5,427 nucleotides of DNA from Rhodospirillaceae bacterium (GTDB lineage Bacteria > Pseudomonadota > Alphaproteobacteria > Rhodospirillales > Rhodospirillaceae), in assembly GCA_016937315.1 (NCBI GenBank), contig JAFGWD010000187.1, positions 1 to 5,427 on the forward strand, in the 5' to 3' direction. Made by a program: the position numbers and the translations under genes. Below are positions 1-5,427 of the stretch, one piece after another; within the stretch, counting starts at the first letter, position 1; each line of letters starts with the position of its first letter. Below the pieces are notes generated by a model. It did no database searches and was not told the DNA's origin. It saw only the letters and a program-made list of their open reading frames with translations.

Positions 1-242
1 AACACGCTTTCAATGGATACAGCCCGAGGACTTCCGACACGCGGCAAGCGCCGAACCACATCCGGCGGGCGCAGACTGCTGCGGTCTACCCCCACCAACT
101 GATCTCCAAACCCCAGGTGAACAACGATTTCCGTCAAAGAGCCAGATAAGCTGACGATACGCACCGGTGTCGCAGCATGTCCCATTGACACCCCCGCGAC
201 GAGACACGCGACAACGCAGAACGCCCTTATGATCCGCTTCAT
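1..242 (-). CDS. hmuT: Haem ABC transporter periplasmic binding protein, HmuT-like (N-terminal part, cut by window edge)
   Basis: This is the first 80 codons of a secreted substrate-binding protein; the frame is open to the window edge. It starts at ATG 242-240, with a GGGG stretch a few bases upstream as a modest ribosome site. Residues 1-22 form a typical signal peptide: MKR, a hydrophobic core (AFCVVACLVAGVSM), then GHA before a likely cleavage at A|T. The mature start carries RIVSLSGSLTEIVVHLG, then GDQLVGVDRSSLRPP and LPRVGSPRAVSIESV. This pattern is the opening of the periplasmic-binding-protein fold (PF01497) in haem-binding HmuT proteins, which deliver haem to the HmuUV permease. A vitamin B12 (BtuF) or siderophore binder is the alternative, but the GDQLVGVD..S..PP stretch favours HmuT. 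It lies 65 bases after the DUF2336 gene on the same strand, so co-transcription is possible but unproven. The ligand-binding C-terminal lobe is outside the window. Confidence 0.8.
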   Translation of the reverse strand, partial: MKRIIRAFCVVACLVAGVSMGHAATPVRIVSLSGSLTEIVVHLGFGDQLVGVDRSSLRPPDVVRRLPRVGSPRAVSIESV

Positions 243-266
243 GTTCGCCCCAGACTGGATTGCCAC

Positions 267-295
267 ACTATAACGTGACGCCAACTAGCCAAGAG
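267..295 (-). promoter_or_regulatory. Possible promoter for the hmuT-like gene (weak)
   Basis: A TATAGT hexamer at 267-272 (one mismatch to TATAAT) lies about 25 bases before the hmuT start, which would give a very short leader. At 17-bp spacing the -35 position (290-295) is CTCTTG, a poor match. A perfect TTGACA at 306-311 overlaps the stop codon of the upstream gene but is 33 bp from this -10, too far to pair with it. No clear Fur-type or Irr-type box was recognised. The hexamer is seen; promoter function is inference. Confidence 0.2.
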
Positions 296-307
296 CACGA
301 CTGAATG

Positions 308-1618
308 TCAAGGGCTGACCGTTTTATCCAACAGCAGTGGCACCTTTGAAGCAAACAAATCGAGAAGATACTGCATCTCATCGGGTGAAGCCGGATACGC
401 GGCCCCAACCAGGCACGCCTCAGCGGAAAGACCGGCCAGGTCGCGCTGCACCATCGCGGCGGATTCAGGCCCCAGACCCGCACGCCAACACAGCGCAAGA
501 ATTAAATTCGGATCCGCTGACTCCAACACATCACAAACAAAATCCAGTGAATAGCCACTCATGACGATCAAGGCGGCCTTTACGAAAGCCCAGTGCTCGT
601 AACCAATCGACCGCAGGACCTGTTCCTCGGAAATCGGTTTTTTTGCATGCATCGCACGCGCCGTCGCCAACTCCCGCTCGATAACCGCACGATGGCGCGT
701 ATCCTCCCCCTCTTCGCCATAGGTCTCCGCCAGACGCGTGTGGACAGCTTGACGGACAAGGCTAAGGGTTTCCTCGTCCAGATCCTTGCGCTCCGCCAAA
801 ACCGTCAGCAAGTTATCGGCCACAAAGGTTGCCAATTTACAAGCCGCACGATTGGGCAAAACCGGGCGACGAACCAGCGGCTCGTGCAACGGCGGCAACA
901 CACGCGCACGATCAACCAAAGCATCCAAGGTATCTTCGCGCATTTGCGCCGTGGGATTGTGCAGCAACGCAATGATGGCATCCGTATCGTCGCTGCGTGC
1001 CAGACTATCAGCCACATCCCCACCAACGCCCCGGCGACGGGAAATCGCCGACAGTGCACCAGGAATGGGGGCCTCATCAATAATCTCCAACAAATCCGCA
1101 TCGTCTAGAATTGGCGAAAACTCCAAGACCGGTGCCGCCACCATGATTTCGATATCACGGGCCAAACGCTGCATAATCTGAATCGGAATGTGGACTTCGT
1201 TTTTCAGAACCTCGGCAACCACTTGCCTCACCATCGGCAATTGGTCACGGGCCAATTTTTCTAAAATATCAATCGTCAGATCGGCATGAGCCCGAGGCTC
1301 CGACTGCGCGAGACGCGGCGCAATATTAGCGATTTTAGCGGCCAGAGCGGCACGCACCCCCGCCTCCTCGTCATTGGCAAGTTTGCTGTCGGCTTGACGA
1401 GGCGTGCCCGGATTGGCCGCGATGCGACGGCGCACCTCGGGGTCCGGATCATCCACCATGTAATACAAAATTTCCGCCGCCACATCCGTGGACGCCGCCA
1501 CAGCAATACGGTAGCGACGGTCTGGATGGCTCGCCATAAACTTGGCGTCTTCGTAACTCCGAGGCGGAGAAACAGACACGGCATCTTGATCTGTGTGTCG
1601 AGATTTAGGGTCAGTCAC
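308..1618 (-). CDS. DUF2336 domain-containing protein of unknown function
   Basis: A 436-residue soluble protein with no signal peptide or membrane segment. The first ~120 residues contain HEAT/leucine-rich-variant-like alpha repeats, with recurring patterns such as ASHPDRRYRIA, DPDPEVRRRIAANPGTP and LANDEEAGVRAALAAKIA. A run resembling the DUF2336 family follows (VAAPVLEFSPILDDADLLEIID, AISRRRGVGGDVADSL, IIALLHNPTAQM), then a helical C-terminal half. DUF2336 proteins are common in Rhodospirillales and have no firmly assigned reaction; the repeats suggest a protein-binding scaffold. I prefer GTG at 1616-1618 because GGGAAG lies 7 bases upstream. A GTG at 1631-1633 would add five residues but has no ribosome site and follows an in-frame stop; ATG at 1535-1537 would remove the non-repeat N-terminal stretch. 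It is preceded by its own candidate promoter and leader hairpin, and followed by the hmuT-like gene. Confidence 0.75.
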   Translation of the reverse strand: MTDPKSRHTDQDAVSVSPPRSYEDAKFMASHPDRRYRIAVAASTDVAAEILYYMVDDPDPEVRRRIAANPGTPRQADSKLANDEEAGVRAALAAKIANIAPRLAQSEPRAHADLTIDILEKLARDQLPMVRQVVAEVLKNEVHIPIQIMQRLARDIEIMVAAPVLEFSPILDDADLLEIIDEAPIPGALSAISRRRGVGGDVADSLARSDDTDAIIALLHNPTAQMREDTLDALVDRARVLPPLHEPLVRRPVLPNRAACKLATFVADNLLTVLAERKDLDEETLSLVRQAVHTRLAETYGEEGEDTRHRAVIERELATARAMHAKKPISEEQVLRSIGYEHWAFVKAALIVMSGYSLDFVCDVLESADPNLILALCWRAGLGPESAAMVQRDLAGLSAEACLVGAAYPASPDEMQYLLDLFASKVPLLLDKTVSP

Positions 1619-1634
1619 AGCGTCACTTCCCACG

Positions 1635-1661
1635 CCACAGGCTCAAAATATGGAGCCGTGG
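1635..1661 (-). promoter_or_regulatory. Leader hairpin just upstream of the DUF2336 gene
   Basis: In the minus-strand transcript CCACGGCTC pairs with GAGCC-T-GTGG across an 8-base A/T-rich loop: nine base pairs with one bulged base. It lies between the candidate promoter (1692-1721) and the GGGAAG ribosome site (1626-1631), so it could affect translation or transcript stability. On the plus strand the same hairpin is followed by TTTTC (1662-1666), so it could also stop antisense transcription heading right. The structure is seen; both roles are inference. Confidence 0.35.
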
Positions 1662-1691
1662 TTTTCAAAAATACACCCATGCGCCACAGTG

Positions 1692-1721
1692 ATTCTAACG
1701 TGAGTCTCTGTGAAACGGCAA
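1692..1721 (-). promoter_or_regulatory. Candidate sigma70-type promoter for the DUF2336 gene
   Basis: TTGCCG (1716-1721, four of six to TTGACA) and TAGAAT (1692-1697, five of six to TATAAT) are separated by 18 bp. Transcription would start near 1685, giving a leader of roughly 65 bases that contains the 1635-1661 hairpin. It lies between the IS3 fragment and the gene, which would let the gene be expressed independently of glmS. Confidence 0.4.
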
Positions 1722-1776
1722 GCTTTCCCCTCACCCTTCCACATTACGACAATCCAGGAATCTCAACAAGAAAGGT

Positions 1777-1980
1777 TCACCATCTGGACAAACACCAGCA
1801 CCTGAGAGGCGGCTCGCTGGTCTTCGGCTTCTGGTAGATCGGCGATAAGCCTATCTTGTCCATCAACCGACCAACCCGTCTGCGTCCGACGACATGACCC
1901 AAACGGCACAAATGTCGCGCCATCTGCCGGGCCCCGTAATAGGGCGTTGAGCTGCTGCCGATCTTCCCGATACAACTTAC
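1777..1980 (-). pseudogene. Degraded IS3-family transposase (OrfB) fragment
   Basis: Read on the minus strand, 1944 down to about 1810 encodes PYYGARQMARHLCRLGHVV, GRRRVGRLMDKIGLSPIYQ, then KPKTSEP. This is the helix-turn-helix-type segment that precedes the DDE integrase core in IS3-family OrfB proteins (family pattern: P-Y/F-YG-R-M, RRRV-RLM-K-GL-IY-KP-TS). After TSEP the similarity stops and the frame closes at 1777-1779. No DDE core, OrfA or terminal inverted repeat was recognised. Upstream, the other frame (LM, then KLYREDRQQLNA) may be the expected LM-IDEQY-type residues displaced by a frameshift near 1945, which would extend the fragment to about 1990. The piece touches the broken end of tnsA, so IS3-associated rearrangement is a likely cause of the truncation. 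It is non-functional. Confidence 0.7.
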
Positions 1981-2414
1981 ATGAGAGGCACGGGTAATGC
2001 TTCCACGGGTTTGACTGCATAGGCCACGCGCCGATGTTCACCGGCCACGGTGAAGTCCACCAAGAAGTCCGTCGTCTGGACTAACGGCGCCCGCGTATGG
2101 CTATCGACCGGATATTTGATCCCCGCCCGTGCGGCAATGGCCTGAGCTTCCTCACGATCTAGTGGGAACTGCTCGCGGATATCGGTGACCGCATCATGCC
2201 AATCGAGGAGATAGAAAAGATTGACCTCGATGTCCGAGAGGAAATGATGAACTCGGCCTGTTTTTATTCCCCGCAGGCGATGGGAGCGCCCCAGGGACGG
2301 AACGTCATAGATTTTCAGCCAGGGTTTGTATTCGGGACCAAGGCCCGTTCCACGACCTTCCTTTAGGTGACGAGCGATCGATGCCTCGTCCACAGAATAC
2401 TTCCGCCGCGCCAT
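1977..2414 (-). pseudogene. tnsA: Truncated Tn7-like transposase endonuclease subunit TnsA
   Basis: TnsA cuts the 5' ends of Tn7-type elements and works with TnsB, which cuts the 3' ends, so that the element is excised cleanly. The 145 residues match the N-terminal catalytic domain of Tn7 TnsA almost block by block: IARHLKEGRGTGLGPEYKPW, VPSLGRSHRL, KTGRVHHFLSDIE, DIREQFPLD, AGIKYPV, TTDFLVDF, AVKP. From ATG 2414-2412 the predicted acidic residues are E63 and D116 and the lysine is K135, corresponding to E63, D114 and K132 of Tn7 TnsA. The position of Tn7 Q130 is Ala133 here. This start has AGGGGG five bases upstream and keeps E63 in register; ATG at 2432-2430 would add six residues but lies in a hairpin. 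Similarity ends near VKPVEAL and the frame stops at 1977 beside IS3-derived sequence. Tn7 TnsA is about 273 residues, so the end of the nuclease domain and the C-terminal TnsC-contacting domain are missing. Confidence 0.9.
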
Positions 2415-2430
2415 GGACGCCCCCTGGGCC

Positions 2431-2461
2431 ATCGGCCTGTCCGCAAATACGGTAGGCCGAT
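2431..2461 (-). repeat. Inverted repeat (hairpin) in the tnsA leader
   Basis: ATCGGCCT (2431-2438) and AGGCCGAT (2454-2461) are perfect inverted arms. Inside them CCG (2441-2443) can pair with CGG (2450-2452) around a short CAAATA loop, giving about 11 base pairs with a small asymmetric bulge. It overlaps the upstream ATG at 2430-2432 and lies just before the AGGGGG ribosome site of the preferred tnsA start. No T-run follows on either strand, so it is not a typical intrinsic terminator; an operator or a translation-limiting structure is possible. Confidence 0.4.
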
Positions 2462-2487
2462 GACAACCCAGAGTCCACGAGCGACTT

Positions 2488-2535
2488 CAGTATGAAACTA
2501 TTTCGTCCAGTATGAGACTATTTCGTCACGACACA
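2488..2535 (-). repeat. Tn7-type transposon end with two tandem TnsB-binding-like repeats
   Basis: Reading the minus strand inward from glmS, the end begins TGTGTCGT (2535-2528). It continues with GACGAAATAGTCTCATACTG (2527-2508) and directly abutting GACGAAATAGTTTCATACTG (2507-2488), which differ at one base. The Tn7 right end has the same plan: an 8-base TGTGGGCG, then ~22-bp TnsB sites of the type GACAATAAAGTCTTAAACTG or GACAGAATAGTTGTAAACTG. TnsB binding would pair the ends and, as in Tn7, could repress the adjacent tnsA promoter. Only two sites are evident here, against four overlapping sites in the Tn7 right end. Confidence 0.8.
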
Positions 2536-2596
2536 AACCACAGTATCGATACCGAACATTTCACTCGACGGTGACGCTTTTCGCCAAATTACGCGG
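2536..2596 (-). other. attTn7 target site: 3' end of glmS plus 25-bp spacer
   Basis: Exactly 25 bases (2560-2536) separate the glmS stop codon from the first transposon base, as for Tn7 in E. coli. The last glmS codons (RNLAKSVTVE and stop, about 2596-2561) cover the stretch that TnsD/TniQ recognises in Tn7, about 23 to 58 bases from the insertion point. The protein end matches E. coli GlmS as I recall it. The five bases next to the element, TGGTT (2540-2536), would be one copy of the target duplication. The spacer contains the 10-bp palindrome GTATCGATAC (2543-2552). No T-tailed hairpin terminator for glmS is visible in it. Confidence 0.8.
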
Positions 2597-4384
2597 CTGG
2601 TCAACATCGGTCCCCTTCAAGGACGCGATATGATAGGCCAGCAACTGCACGGGAATGGCGTACAAGATCGGCGAAATGAAGGTTTTCACCGACGGCATGA
2701 CAATGGTCGCAAACGCCTTCCCCTTGAACCTTGCTGCCCCTTCGGCGTCGCTGATGAACACCACTTGACCACCACGCGCAATCACCTCTTCAACATTAGA
2801 CGCGGTCTTTTCAAACAGTTCATCGGGCGGTGCAATCACCACCACCGGCACGGTTTCGTCGATCATCGCGATGGGGCCATGCTTCAACTCTCCCGCAGCA
2901 AAGCCTTCGGCGTGGATATAGCTGATTTCCTTCAGCTTTAGCGCCCCTTCCATGGCGATAGCATAGGCGGTGCCACGCCCCAGGTAAAACACATCGGCAA
3001 CATCCAACATGGATTGCGCGATGGACCGGATGTCATCGTCGCTTTTTAAGACTTCCGTGGCATAGGCCGGGACTTCGGTCAGCGCCTTACTTAACTGCGC
3101 CTCGGCATCACGATCCAAAACACCCTTTTCCTTGCCCAGAACAATGGCAAGACACGCCAACACGATCAACTGCGTGGTAAACGCCTTGGTCGAGGCCACT
3201 CCGATTTCCGGTCCAGCCAAAGTCGGCAACACGGCATCGGCTTCACGCGCCATGGTGCTTTCCGGTGCATTGACGATGGCCACCGTGTGCATGCCCGCAG
3301 CCTTACAGAAACGTAAGGCTGCCAAGGTATCAGCAGTTTCCCCAGACTGCGAAATAAACACCGCCAGACTTCCTGGATCAACCGGAGAGGCACGATAACG
3401 GAACTCGGATGCAATATCCAAATCCACCGGAACCCGCGCAAACCGTTCGATCCAATACTTGCCCACCATGGAGGCATAGTACGATGTCCCACAGGCCACT
3501 AGGGTCACCCGCTTCACATCCGCCAAGTCAAAAGGCAACGGCGGCAAAGTAATGGTTCGCTCCACTGGGTTGAAGTGACTGTTCAGGGTATCACCAATCA
3601 CCGTGGCCTGTTCATAGATTTCCTTCAGCATGAAGTGACGGTACGCGCCTTTGCCGATCATCGCGCCGGAAAGCTGCGTAATATGGATATCGCGCTCCAC
3701 TGCGGCACCATGGGCATCAAAAATCTCAACCGTATCAGCGGATAGAACGACAAAATCGCCGTCTTCCAGATACGCAATCCGCCGCGTCAACGGTGCCAGG
3801 GCCAGAGCGTCGGAGCCCAAGAACATTTCTCCTTCGCCATAGCCAATTGCCAGCGGAGAGCCCTTACGCGCACCAATGATCATGCCGTCATGGCCAAGAA
3901 ACAAAATCGCCAGAGCAAAGGCGCCTTTTAAGCGTTTCAAGGCGGCAAATGTCGCATCTTTCGGAGACAGGCCGGAGGACAAACACGCCGAGATCAGATG
4001 AACCACCACCTCGGTATCGGTATCGGACTCAAACACATGGCCCTGTGTCATCAATTCGCGGCGCAGTTCTTGGAAATTCTCGATGATCCCATTGTGAACC
4101 AAGGCGACTTTGCCATCGGAATGCGGATGCGCGTTGGCCTCATTGGGAACGCCATGGGTTGCCCAACGGGTGTGTCCAATACCCGTGGTGCCATGGATGG
4201 GGCACTTTTCCACCGCAGCTTCCAGATTGACGATCTTGCCCTCGGCCCGACGCCGTTGAATGCCGCCGTTGTCCAAGGTCGCGATACCTGCGCTGTCATA
4301 ACCCCGGTATTCCAAGCGCTTCAATCCATCAAGAAGGAATGGAGCAACCTCCGTCTTTCCGATAATTCCGACGATACCACACAT
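2561..4384 (-). CDS. glmS: Glutamine-fructose-6-phosphate aminotransferase (isomerising)
   Basis: GlmS converts fructose-6-phosphate and glutamine to glucosamine-6-phosphate, the first committed step of UDP-GlcNAc synthesis in the cytoplasm. The protein is complete at 607 residues, close to the 609 of E. coli. It begins MCGIVGIIG, so Cys2 becomes the N-terminal nucleophile after Met removal. The glutaminase domain (about 1-240) shows RGYDSAGIA, HTRWATHG, NGIIENF and SDTDTEVV. Two SIS sugar-isomerase domains follow: VACGTSYYASM, ISQSGETADT and ASTKAF in the first; LKLKEISYIHAEGF and GELKHGPIA in the second, holding the catalytic Glu and His. The C-tail LAKSVTVE holds the lysine (K602) that forms the substrate Schiff base. 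The ATG at 4384-4382 has GGGGAGAGAG seven bases upstream. It follows glmU by 45 bases on the same strand, consistent with an operon, and its 3' end served as the target of a Tn7-like element without damage to the coding sequence. Confidence 0.98.
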   Translation of the reverse strand: MCGIVGIIGKTEVAPFLLDGLKRLEYRGYDSAGIATLDNGGIQRRRAEGKIVNLEAAVEKCPIHGTTGIGHTRWATHGVPNEANAHPHSDGKVALVHNGIIENFQELRRELMTQGHVFESDTDTEVVVHLISACLSSGLSPKDATFAALKRLKGAFALAILFLGHDGMIIGARKGSPLAIGYGEGEMFLGSDALALAPLTRRIAYLEDGDFVVLSADTVEIFDAHGAAVERDIHITQLSGAMIGKGAYRHFMLKEIYEQATVIGDTLNSHFNPVERTITLPPLPFDLADVKRVTLVACGTSYYASMVGKYWIERFARVPVDLDIASEFRYRASPVDPGSLAVFISQSGETADTLAALRFCKAAGMHTVAIVNAPESTMAREADAVLPTLAGPEIGVASTKAFTTQLIVLACLAIVLGKEKGVLDRDAEAQLSKALTEVPAYATEVLKSDDDIRSIAQSMLDVADVFYLGRGTAYAIAMEGALKLKEISYIHAEGFAAGELKHGPIAMIDETVPVVVIAPPDELFEKTASNVEEVIARGGQVVFISDAEGAARFKGKAFATIVMPSVKTFISPILYAIPVQLLAYHIASLKGTDVDQPRNLAKSVTVE

Positions 4385-4390
4385 GAGCTA

Positions 4391-4400
4391 ACTCTCTCCC
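4391..4400 (-). promoter_or_regulatory. Ribosome binding site of glmS
   Basis: GGGGAGAGAG on the minus strand lies seven bases before the glmS ATG, within the 45-base glmU-glmS gap. It fixes the start that leaves the catalytic Cys at position 2. No hairpin with a T-run and no glmS ribozyme-like element is apparent in the gap, which fits read-through from glmU. Confidence 0.6.
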
Positions 4401-4429
4401 CGAGCCGAAAGACCCGATTGACCTGACTC

Positions 4430-5427
4430 TTAAGACCGCTTTGCCTTGCGAGCACGCATCTTTTCACGGAAACGCGTCGCCCATGCATTCAGTGTTTTCT
4501 GCGGCGCACGGGTGACCGCCAAGGCCCCCGCCGGAACGTCATGCGTCACCACCGAACCCGCCCCGACAATCGCCCCATCGCCCACGTTCACCGGAGCCAC
4601 CAACGATGTATTGGAGCCAATAAAGGCCCCCACACCAATGTCCGTAAAGCTTTTGTTGAAGCCATCATAATTGCAGGTGATGGTTCCCGCGCCGATGTTC
4701 GCCCCTGCCCCAACACGGGCATCACCAATGTAGGTCAGATGGTTGACCTTAGCCCCGTCCTCCACCGTCGATTTCTTGATTTCGACGAAATTGCCAATAT
4801 GAGCACCTACGCCCACGGACGCCCCCGGACGCAACCGTGCGTATGGCCCCAAGGTCGCACCCGCGCCAATGCAAGCCTCTTCGAAATGGCAAAAGCTTTT
4901 GATCGCCACGCCGTCACCAATCACCACCTTAGGGCCTATGGTCACGAACGGCTCAATCGTCACATCACGGCCGATCTGGGTATCCGCGCTCAAGTAAACG
5001 GTGGACGGATCGGTCATCGACACCCCCTCATCCAACCATTTTGCACGCAGGCGATTTTGCAAAATCGCCTCCAATCGTGCCATGTCTGTGCGTGTATTCG
5101 CGCCCAAGAATTCGTCTTCCGCGCCCTCAACCACAACACACGCCCGCCCCTCGGCACGCGCCAAAGCCACCACATCGGTCAGGTAGTATTCACCTTTGGC
5201 ATTGGTATTACCAACAGCAGACAACAAACGCCACACAATCCGCCCGTCGATCACCATCACCCCGGAATTGCACAGGTTGACGGCCCGTTGTTGGGGCGTG
5301 GCCTCCTTGGCCTCGACAATAGCATCAAGGCTTCCATCGGCGGCAACAATCAGGCGGCCATAGGCTCCAGGGTCATCGGCACGAAAGCCCAAAACCACCA
5401 CCGCCGGGTCCGTCGCATCGCGCCGTG
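4430..5427 (-). CDS. glmU: Bifunctional GlcNAc-1-P uridyltransferase / glucosamine-1-P acetyltransferase (5' end outside window)
   Basis: GlmU acetylates glucosamine-1-phosphate with acetyl-CoA, then couples it to UTP to give UDP-GlcNAc. The frame is open to the right edge; 331 residues are visible and about 120 are missing, including the N-terminal nucleotide-binding GxGxGTRM loop. The uridyltransferase part shows VVVLGFRADDPGAYGRLIV, NLCNSGVMV, GEYYLTDVVALA and GANTRTDMARLE. The C-terminal part is a left-handed beta helix of hexapeptide repeats (from about DTQIGRDVTIEPFVTIG onward). Its acetyltransferase residues are present: Arg in YARLRPGA, Lys in NFVEIKKS, His and Tyr in VNHLTYIGDA, and Asn and Lys in CNYDGFNKS, corresponding to E. 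coli R333, K351, H363, Y366, N386 and K392. It ends in a basic tail (KMRARKAKRS). A GTG at 5399-5401 is an internal Val codon, not the start. It lies directly upstream of glmS. Confidence 0.97.
   Translation of the reverse strand, partial: RRDATDPAVVVLGFRADDPGAYGRLIVAADGSLDAIVEAKEATPQQRAVNLCNSGVMVIDGRIVWRLLSAVGNTNAKGEYYLTDVVALARAEGRACVVVEGAEDEFLGANTRTDMARLEAILQNRLRAKWLDEGVSMTDPSTVYLSADTQIGRDVTIEPFVTIGPKVVIGDGVAIKSFCHFEEACIGAGATLGPYARLRPGASVGVGAHIGNFVEIKKSTVEDGAKVNHLTYIGDARVGAGANIGAGTITCNYDGFNKSFTDIGVGAFIGSNTSLVAPVNVGDGAIVGAGSVVTHDVPAGALAVTRAPQKTLNAWATRFREKMRARKAKRS

Larger units (their letters stand above)
1977..2535 (-). mobile_element. Remnant of a Tn7-like transposon inserted at the glmS attachment site
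   Basis: The remnant holds, in order from glmS, a terminal TGTGTCGT at 2535-2528, two TnsB-site-like repeats, a tnsA leader and the first half of tnsA transcribed away from the end. This is the arrangement of the right end of Tn7, where tnsA is the first gene. Nothing recognisable of the rest of tnsA, or of tnsB, tnsC, tnsD/tniQ, tnsE or CRISPR genes, lies in the window. No matching opposite-facing end was found by eye between 1634 and 1980, so the left boundary given is only where tnsA stops. The element is immobile as it stands. Confidence 0.8.

Noticed and set aside
10..207. Minus-strand 65-residue frame near the left edge
   Set aside because: It is out of frame with the signal-peptide-bearing HmuT-like protein that covers the same bases and has clear family motifs.
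306..311. Perfect TTGACA on the minus strand as the -35 of an hmuT promoter
   Set aside because: It is formed by the stop-codon region of the DUF2336 gene, and no good -10 lies 16-18 bp downstream; the nearest TATAGT is 33 bp away.
593..1181. Plus-strand open frames of 131-171 residues inside the DUF2336 gene
   Set aside because: They are antisense to a well-supported coding frame, rich in Arg/Gln/Thr in a way typical of antisense frames, and show no recognisable domain.
1634..1776. Possible left end of the Tn7-like element
   Set aside because: No oppositely oriented copy of the GACGAAATAGT-type repeat and no ACA terminus flanked by TGGTT was found, so the far end cannot be placed here.
1763..2041. 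Apparent 92-residue minus-strand open frame starting MNIGAW across the tnsA end and IS3 fragment
   Set aside because: It overlaps tnsA out of frame, and its left half is out of frame with the clear IS3 OrfB similarity. At most a short part (KLYREDRQQLNA) may be frameshifted IS sequence, so it is not an independent gene.
3998..4426. Plus-strand 142-residue frame antisense to glmS
   Set aside because: It lies opposite conserved glutaminase-domain codons of glmS and has no family similarity or convincing ribosome site; other antisense frames in glmS and glmU are rejected for the same reason.
1..5427. CRISPR array, tRNA, rRNA or CRISPR-associated transposon components
   Set aside because: No regularly spaced repeat array, RNA gene or Cas-like protein is visible. 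The only tandem repeat is the two-copy TnsB-site-like array.

Overview
The window reads as chromosomal DNA of an alphaproteobacterium, probably a Rhodospirillales-type organism. The reasons are a DUF2336 protein (a family concentrated in that group), a HmuT-type haem-binding protein, and alphaproteobacterial-looking GlmU and GlmS. This placement is inference from protein style. All recognisable genes lie on the minus strand, so transcription runs from the right edge to the left.

Layout in transcription order. (1) 5427-4430: glmU, cut by the window edge and missing its first ~120 residues. (2) 4384-2561: complete glmS. GlmS makes glucosamine-6-phosphate, and GlmU performs the last two steps to UDP-GlcNAc, the precursor of peptidoglycan and lipopolysaccharide; GlmM, the step between them, is not in the window. 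(3) 2560-1977: a Tn7-like transposon remnant in the classic attTn7 site. Twenty-five bases after the glmS stop begins a Tn7-type end (TGTGTCGT) followed by two abutting 20-bp repeats that resemble TnsB-binding sites. Next comes tnsA, which breaks off after ~140 residues, just past its catalytic core motifs. (4) 1980-1777: a decayed piece of an IS3-family transposase joined to the broken end of tnsA, with neither IS end recognisable. (5) 1776-1619: a leader with a plausible sigma70-type promoter and a strong hairpin. (6) 1618-308: a DUF2336 protein of unknown function. (7) 242-1: the start of a haem ABC-transporter periplasmic binding protein (hmuT-like), cut by the left edge.

The notable feature is the transposon scar. 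The target site, the transposon end, the TnsB-site array and the front of tnsA remain in the expected order and spacing, while the rest of tnsA, tnsB, tnsC, tnsD/tniQ, any cargo and the far end are not visible here. The simplest reading is an old Tn7-like insertion largely removed by a deletion associated with IS3-family DNA. Whether the DUF2336 gene is former cargo or the original neighbour of glmS cannot be decided from this window.
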